DNA of 64,000 nucleotides, from NCBI GenBank assembly GCA_905221605.1, contig CAJNDS010002224.1, forward strand, positions 746,023 to 810,022, read 5' to 3'. Both the position numbers and the translations under genes were made by a program. This DNA comes from Symbiodinium natans. Lineage: Eukaryota; Sar; Dinophyceae; Suessiales; Symbiodiniaceae. The notes under the pieces are model-generated. The model did not search any database. It worked only from the letters and a program-made list of their open reading frames with translations, and was not told where the DNA came from. Numbering within the stretch: position 1 is the stretch's first letter; each line of letters starts with the position of its first letter. Below are positions 59,921 through 64,000 of this stretch, piece by piece.

Positions 59921-60623
59921 ACACGTTTAGATCCTAAGCCTCTGCAGGTGGTGGTTGGGAAAGTAAGAGAAAACGCAGTGGAGAGTCCAGCACAGCCAAT
60001 TGCCCCTTCAATGCTGGCTCCATGTTACTGGTACCAAAATCCGAAACTGGGGGGAGCCCAAGCATCGAAAATCTAGGGTTAGGGTTTAGGGTGTAGGGTT
60101 TAGGGCATAGGGTTTAGGGTTAGGGTCGGGGTTTGGTTGGGGCCCCTCTTCCTGTTTGTGGTTCCTCACAAGCCTCCTTGAGCAAAAAGGGGGTACCCTC
60201 TTTGTATTCCAGAGCCGCAGTGCATGAAGTCCTCATGGTCCAGACCGTCGACCTCTCATTCAAACCTCCCTTATCCCTACATATACAAAGGAACAAATTG
60301 TATAAATCCCTGCTGCCAGCATTTGACAGGTGTGCTTCCGTCATTGCCCCAGAGTTCGCGCATTCTCTCCGCTGTAGGAACGGAGGTTACGGCACATGTA
60401 GGCTGACAGAACTTGTACGTTGCAGCAACGATACATGCACTCTTGTGAAACCGCCGGGACAAGCAAGATCTTTCTTTTGGCACGTTTCGCCTGAGCTTTC
60501 TCCCCAACTCCCCAAACACATATTGAAAGAGTATGGTCAGCGCGACCAGGGCATAGCCTATCTTTCTGCATAATGATAGGCCGGCGCCTCACCCACAGAC
60601 CCAGTACACATCCCTACTCAGAC

Positions 60624-61226
60624 TCAGACTGACCATAGTACAGCTGTTTCGCGTACTGAAACTGGCCAGATCGTCTGACGATGACGAAGAAAATGGATGT
60701 GGCCGCACGCACAAATGTTTAAACACATGAACTCACTGCACATCTGTCGAACCTGATCCAAGAGCTTGCGCTCTTGTTCACTACGGCTCTTCAAAGCTTC
60801 GAAGTTCTCGTCATGCCGAAGGTCCTCGAACTCAACATCATCATCGTCCGAGTCGCTTAGAATCAAAATGGGAGACTGCAAGACTAGCTCGACACAAGTC
60901 GTAGCCGTGGGCAGTACAGATGGAAACAAGAACTCAAGCACTTGCGCCGAGCAGGAAGATGGTAGTGAAAGATAAGGCACTGTCATCCAGACTTTGATGT
61001 CCTGGCGCTGCGCGTCATGAAGTTCGATTTCTTGTAGCAGAACTCGGAGCCATGCTAAGGTCTCTTGGCGAGTTTGTTGAATGGCCAGCAACGGTTGCGC
61101 GAAGTAGTTGCGCTCAGCAGCACGGATGCTAATGGGAAGCATGTTCCACACGAGCTGGGCTTCTTGCGCTATCACGGCAGGAACATCAACGGGTCGGCTC
61201 CAAAACATATGAGCGTACATCTGCAT
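60624..61226 (-). CDS. Hypothetical protein with acidic tract
   Basis: A 200-codon ORF (MQMYAHMFWSRPVDVPAVIA ...). It has a helical N-terminal half, a mid-protein SDSDDDDVEFED acidic run and a Cys/His-containing C-terminus. An overlapping frame upstream (61434 to 61186, PADLLKLRFQDFLRQFAKAA) may be a 5' exon. Lies downstream of the transposase on the same strand. No family recognised. Confidence 0.45.
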   Translation of the reverse strand: MQMYAHMFWSRPVDVPAVIAQEAQLVWNMLPISIRAAERNYFAQPLLAIQQTRQETLAWLRVLLQEIELHDAQRQDIKVWMTVPYLSLPSSCSAQVLEFLFPSVLPTATTCVELVLQSPILILSDSDDDDVEFEDLRHDENFEALKSRSEQERKLLDQVRQMCSEFMCLNICACGHIHFLRHRQTIWPVSVRETAVLWSV

Positions 61227-61618
61227 GGCAGCTGCCGCAAGGAGAACAATCTACTACAGCAGCAAACACTAAAATAGTGTTTGGGACATGTGCGGCTTTG
61301 GCGAATTGACGGAGAAAGTCTTGAAATCGCAACTTCAAGAGGTCAGCAGGCATGAAGACTGCAACAAGCAGCCATGCAGAAAGCTCTTTTTCGGCTTTAT
61401 GGGTACTGCGGTACAGAGTTCTCGCAAGCAGCATCGAACGACTGTACAGTTGAACTTGCTTGCCAAACTAACAAAATGTGGTAATCATCAGCCAGTTGCG
61501 AAGCTCAGCTTTTCATGGCTGGAACCAGGTGCAACAGAGTGTATATACAGACAGAAACTGCACGCTGCATGAGCAATCTCGAACAGCTGTACGACGCCGA
61601 GCTTGCTCAGTCATGGCT

Positions 61619-63322
61619 TCAGAGCCTGCGTGCCTCGCACGCAGCTCGAACAATGTCGCCAACAGCAGCGAACTTGTCCTGCTCGGCATGCCAATGATGC
61701 CATTGAAATTCACGCACCCGCTCATCAATGTTCCCTTCATCCGCTTTCGTTGACTTCGGAACCCCGATCAACTTCAATTGCCGCCACACATTGTCTATGA
61801 GTTGGGTTCCCTTTTTCACCCATACCGTGTTCGTTTGGTCTTTGGGCAAACCCTTGACATGTGCTTTCCTGTAATCTCGAGGAAGGCGGTGTTTCCATGT
61901 AGCGGCATAGATGGGGTTCGGACGCTTGTGTCTCACCGAATCGGTGATCACGCCAGGTATCTGCACGTACCTGTACGCTCGTGCACCGTCACAGTGCAGC
62001 AGGATTTTCCGATTCTTGAGATAACGGAACCCTATTTGCTTCCATTCTTTTTTGGATATGGGTCCCGGAGACACAGCAGAGCCCTTGCCCTTCCCCTTCA
62101 GCTTGACAGACGTTGACTTCACTCGCATTTTGACAAGGGTGAGGCTCTTACGGTTGCCGCGCTCGAGCAGACCACAATACTGGAACCAGGTCACTTGTTT
62201 GCCTGATTTCTTTCCACGAACTGTGACCTCGTCGACTTCAGCTTGAACCCAAGTTCGAAGATTGCCGAAGAGCCGAGCTTCTTGTTGTCGTTGAACATAA
62301 GCCATTACAGCTCTTCTCCATCTGGCAGACAGAGTTTGCACCGCCCTTGCTCCAAGGCCCGTCAGCACATGAATCTTGCCAGTGTCCACTCTAGTCACAT
62401 TGCAGAAAAGAACCAGGACCTGTTGACGCAAAGAAATGAATGACTGGCCCCATCCAGTACAGAAGAATGGATGCCGTGCATGTGGAAGCACATACTTGTG
62501 ACACGTCTTCGCTTGACATCTTCTCACAAAACCTCGCTTCTTGTGCTTGAACAAGCCTGACAACTTCCCTGTTCTGCAATGTGGACAGCGTGTGAAGTTC
62601 CACAAGATTCCCAGCTTTAAGAGCAATTTGATGAGCCTGTTCTCGGACATCTGCACCAAGTCCGTTAGAGAGCAACACCAGTGTTGGGATCGTAGCTCGG
62701 CCTTCTTCGCGCTATCGAGCTGCTGATCTCGTGGCACGTAGGGAACGTGATCTGGCTTTGTGGACTGCGATTTCTGAGAAGGCTTTCGAAGCACCAGTCG
62801 CAACATCCCATGCTTAGGGCTCGGAAACTGCTTCATATCGCTCGTCTCAGAAATGTAGAGCTGCGTCCGAAAGCGACAAAGGGCTACTATCGAAATGGCT
62901 GCGGCAGCAGTGCTGGATGAAATCGATTTCGTGCGTTGAGTACCACAGCGACATCGGTGTCGAGCCCGCGCAATTTCGACAAGACTCTTTTGCATCAGTG
63001 CACGGTGCGTACACGCCGGAAGCAGTCTGTACAATATTCCGGCCAGAGCCTGTCCTAGCACTGCTTTCGATGGATGGAAATAGGACATTCTTGAAGCGCA
63101 GGGGTTATCGGCCTGCAATACGACAGCTCCTGCTCGCTCGTTGCCAAGAAGCCGTGAGCGGATGTGTATCGAAAACTCCAACTGTACATCAAACATATAA
63201 GCGAAACTAGACATAGCGCATGGCAAAGACTCATTCTGCACGACAGCCAAGCTAGCGCTTACATCGCAATCAAGCTGTACACCGTAGAAGGTTATAGAGT
63301 CAGAGAGTTTGTCACTCTGCAA
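61619..63322 (-). CDS. IS1595/ISXO2-like DDE transposase-domain protein
   Basis: A 567-codon open frame. Residues about 246-275 form a zinc ribbon (CPHC ... C-X4-C) followed by a helical region and a DDE-type core: EVDEVTV (Asp 364), LLHCDGARAYRY (Asp 445) and LIDNVWRQLK (Asp 510, where most relatives have Glu). This order, ribbon then DD(E/D) with a final W..LK, is that of IS1595/ISXO2 transposases and eukaryotic Merlin elements. The first codon given is TTG, and no start is certain: Met 37 may initiate, or the frame may begin at an AG acceptor near 63314. No terminal inverted repeats were identified. It may be an intact element or a domesticated gene. Confidence 0.78.
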   Translation of the reverse strand: MQSDKLSDSITFYGVQLDCDVSASLAVVQNESLPCAMSSFAYMFDVQLEFSIHIRSRLLGNERAGAVVLQADNPCASRMSYFHPSKAVLGQALAGILYRLLPACTHRALMQKSLVEIARARHRCRCGTQRTKSISSSTAAAAISIVALCRFRTQLYISETSDMKQFPSPKHGMLRLVLRKPSQKSQSTKPDHVPYVPRDQQLDSAKKAELRSQHWCCSLTDLVQMSENRLIKLLLKLGILWNFTRCPHCRTGKLSGLFKHKKRGFVRRCQAKTCHKYVLPHARHPFFCTGWGQSFISLRQQVLVLFCNVTRVDTGKIHVLTGLGARAVQTLSARWRRAVMAYVQRQQEARLFGNLRTWVQAEVDEVTVRGKKSGKQVTWFQYCGLLERGNRKSLTLVKMRVKSTSVKLKGKGKGSAVSPGPISKKEWKQIGFRYLKNRKILLHCDGARAYRYVQIPGVITDSVRHKRPNPIYAATWKHRLPRDYRKAHVKGLPKDQTNTVWVKKGTQLIDNVWRQLKLIGVPKSTKADEGNIDERVREFQWHHWHAEQDKFAAVGDIVRAACEARRL

Positions 63323-63358
63323 TATGACAGCCTCTGCTGGCTCTGCACGACTCAGAAA

Positions 63359-64000
63359 TCATGACTGATTGGCTGGCTTGCTCTTGACCCTGACACGTTT
63401 ACTGGTCGAGTTGGTGAGGGCAGATTTCAGAGCGGCGCTAGATATGTTCGCGTATTGCATCAGGGCTGCCTCATATTCAGGCGGTGAAGCTGAAGAGGGA
63501 CAAGTGAAGTTGTAGCTATCTGTGGCCGCATCGAAACTACCCAGAATTGACGGAGCAGCTTTGACAACAGCGCGAGAGTCCCCAAGAGAAGGCTGTTGCG
63601 TGAGCTGGTCCTTCGACCTCTGAAGGTTGTACACGCTTCGTGACTTGATGACACAGGTTTCTGCCCCCTCTGACGAAGCTTCCGCCTTGAGGAGCAACCG
63701 ACGAAAGAATTCAGTGTCAGGCAGTCCGGTGTGCTGTGCTTTCGGCTGCCAATCTTGATCTTTGTTCGAACTCTGTCCCGTCAAAGCAAGAGCAAGCTGA
63801 TCCTCGTCAGCCATAGGCCTTTTCCGCTTTCTCTCCGCTGAGTCGGCTTCGTTGAGCGTTGAGAAAGCAGACGACTCTTCCTTACCAGCCATGATCGCCA
63901 CCACGCTCTCTAGAATCTCCAGCAGTCCAAAAGCCCGTGCAACCACATCCGCATTGATCAGGACCGGCGCCTCTGGATTTTCCGGCGGCGCCGACTGCTG
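63359..64000 (-). CDS. Partial ORF, unknown, open to right edge
   Basis: The frame is open from the right edge to a stop at 63359-63361. It includes VVARAFGLLEILESVVAIMA, a basic RKRKRP stretch and a Ser/Thr-rich C-terminus. Either a separate gene just upstream of the transposase or its 5' exon, joined by a donor near 63392 and the acceptor near 63314. No family recognised. Confidence 0.5.
   Translation of the reverse strand, partial: QQSAPPENPEAPVLINADVVARAFGLLEILESVVAIMAGKEESSAFSTLNEADSAERKRKRPMADEDQLALALTGQSSNKDQDWQPKAQHTGLPDTEFFRRLLLKAEASSEGAETCVIKSRSVYNLQRSKDQLTQQPSLGDSRAVVKAAPSILGSFDAATDSYNFTCPSSASPPEYEAALMQYANISSAALKSALTNSTSKRVRVKSKPANQS

Noticed and set aside
60133-60573. 146-codon plus ORF
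   Set aside because: Overlaps minisatellite-derived sequence, opposite strand to neighbours, no motif recognised.
1-64000. CRISPR array
   Set aside because: Short repeats with spacers were considered, but repeats are 7-base telomere type with variable spacing; no cas genes; eukaryotic gene structure.

Overview
The window looks like nuclear DNA of a protist alga, most likely a dinoflagellate. This is inferred from very small exons, the TTTAGGG telomere-type motif, GT, GC and GA 5' splice sites used side by side, and palindromic elements sitting in introns. No bacterial-style operon, rRNA, tRNA or CRISPR array was seen. No database search was possible; family calls rest on motifs read by eye.

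Positions 1-55.7 kb first look like junk: hundreds of interstitial TTTAGGG/CCCTAAA tracts, C/G homopolymers and short unique islands of 15-180 bp. Read on the minus strand, the islands are exons of three recognisable genes, and the repeats are their introns. Gene A (25.0 kb to below 0.6 kb, 3' end outside the window) encodes a PIN/auxin-efflux-type transporter of the GPR155 (LYCHOS) type. Gene B (about 55.6 to 25.2 kb) encodes a Der/EngA-type tandem GTPase, probably with an N-terminal SH3-like module. Its G1, G2, G3 and SA motifs appear in order, and the reading phase holds across 27 consecutive proposed exons (50.3-25.4 kb). Gene C (47.9 to 40.5 kb) encodes a secreted protein with a carbohydrate-binding-family-9-like domain. 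It is complete from signal peptide to stop and lies inside one roughly 10 kb intron of gene B, on the same strand.

The introns also carry at least a dozen families of short imperfect-palindrome elements (about 80-160 bp). One fills almost all of intron 1 of gene C, and the end of another forms the 3' splice site of gene C exon 6; this is the behaviour of introner elements. An AT-rich block at 15.3-16.8 kb stands out within gene A.

A TAAA/TA microsatellite at 55.9-56.2 kb marks a change. From there to 64 kb there are almost no telomere-like tracts. That part holds a two-exon gene of unknown function, a 150-bp satellite (seven copies), nested minisatellites, an IS1595/ISXO2-like DDE transposase gene, and two neighbouring ORFs, one running off the right edge. 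Every gene I trust is on the minus strand, consistent with a unidirectional array.
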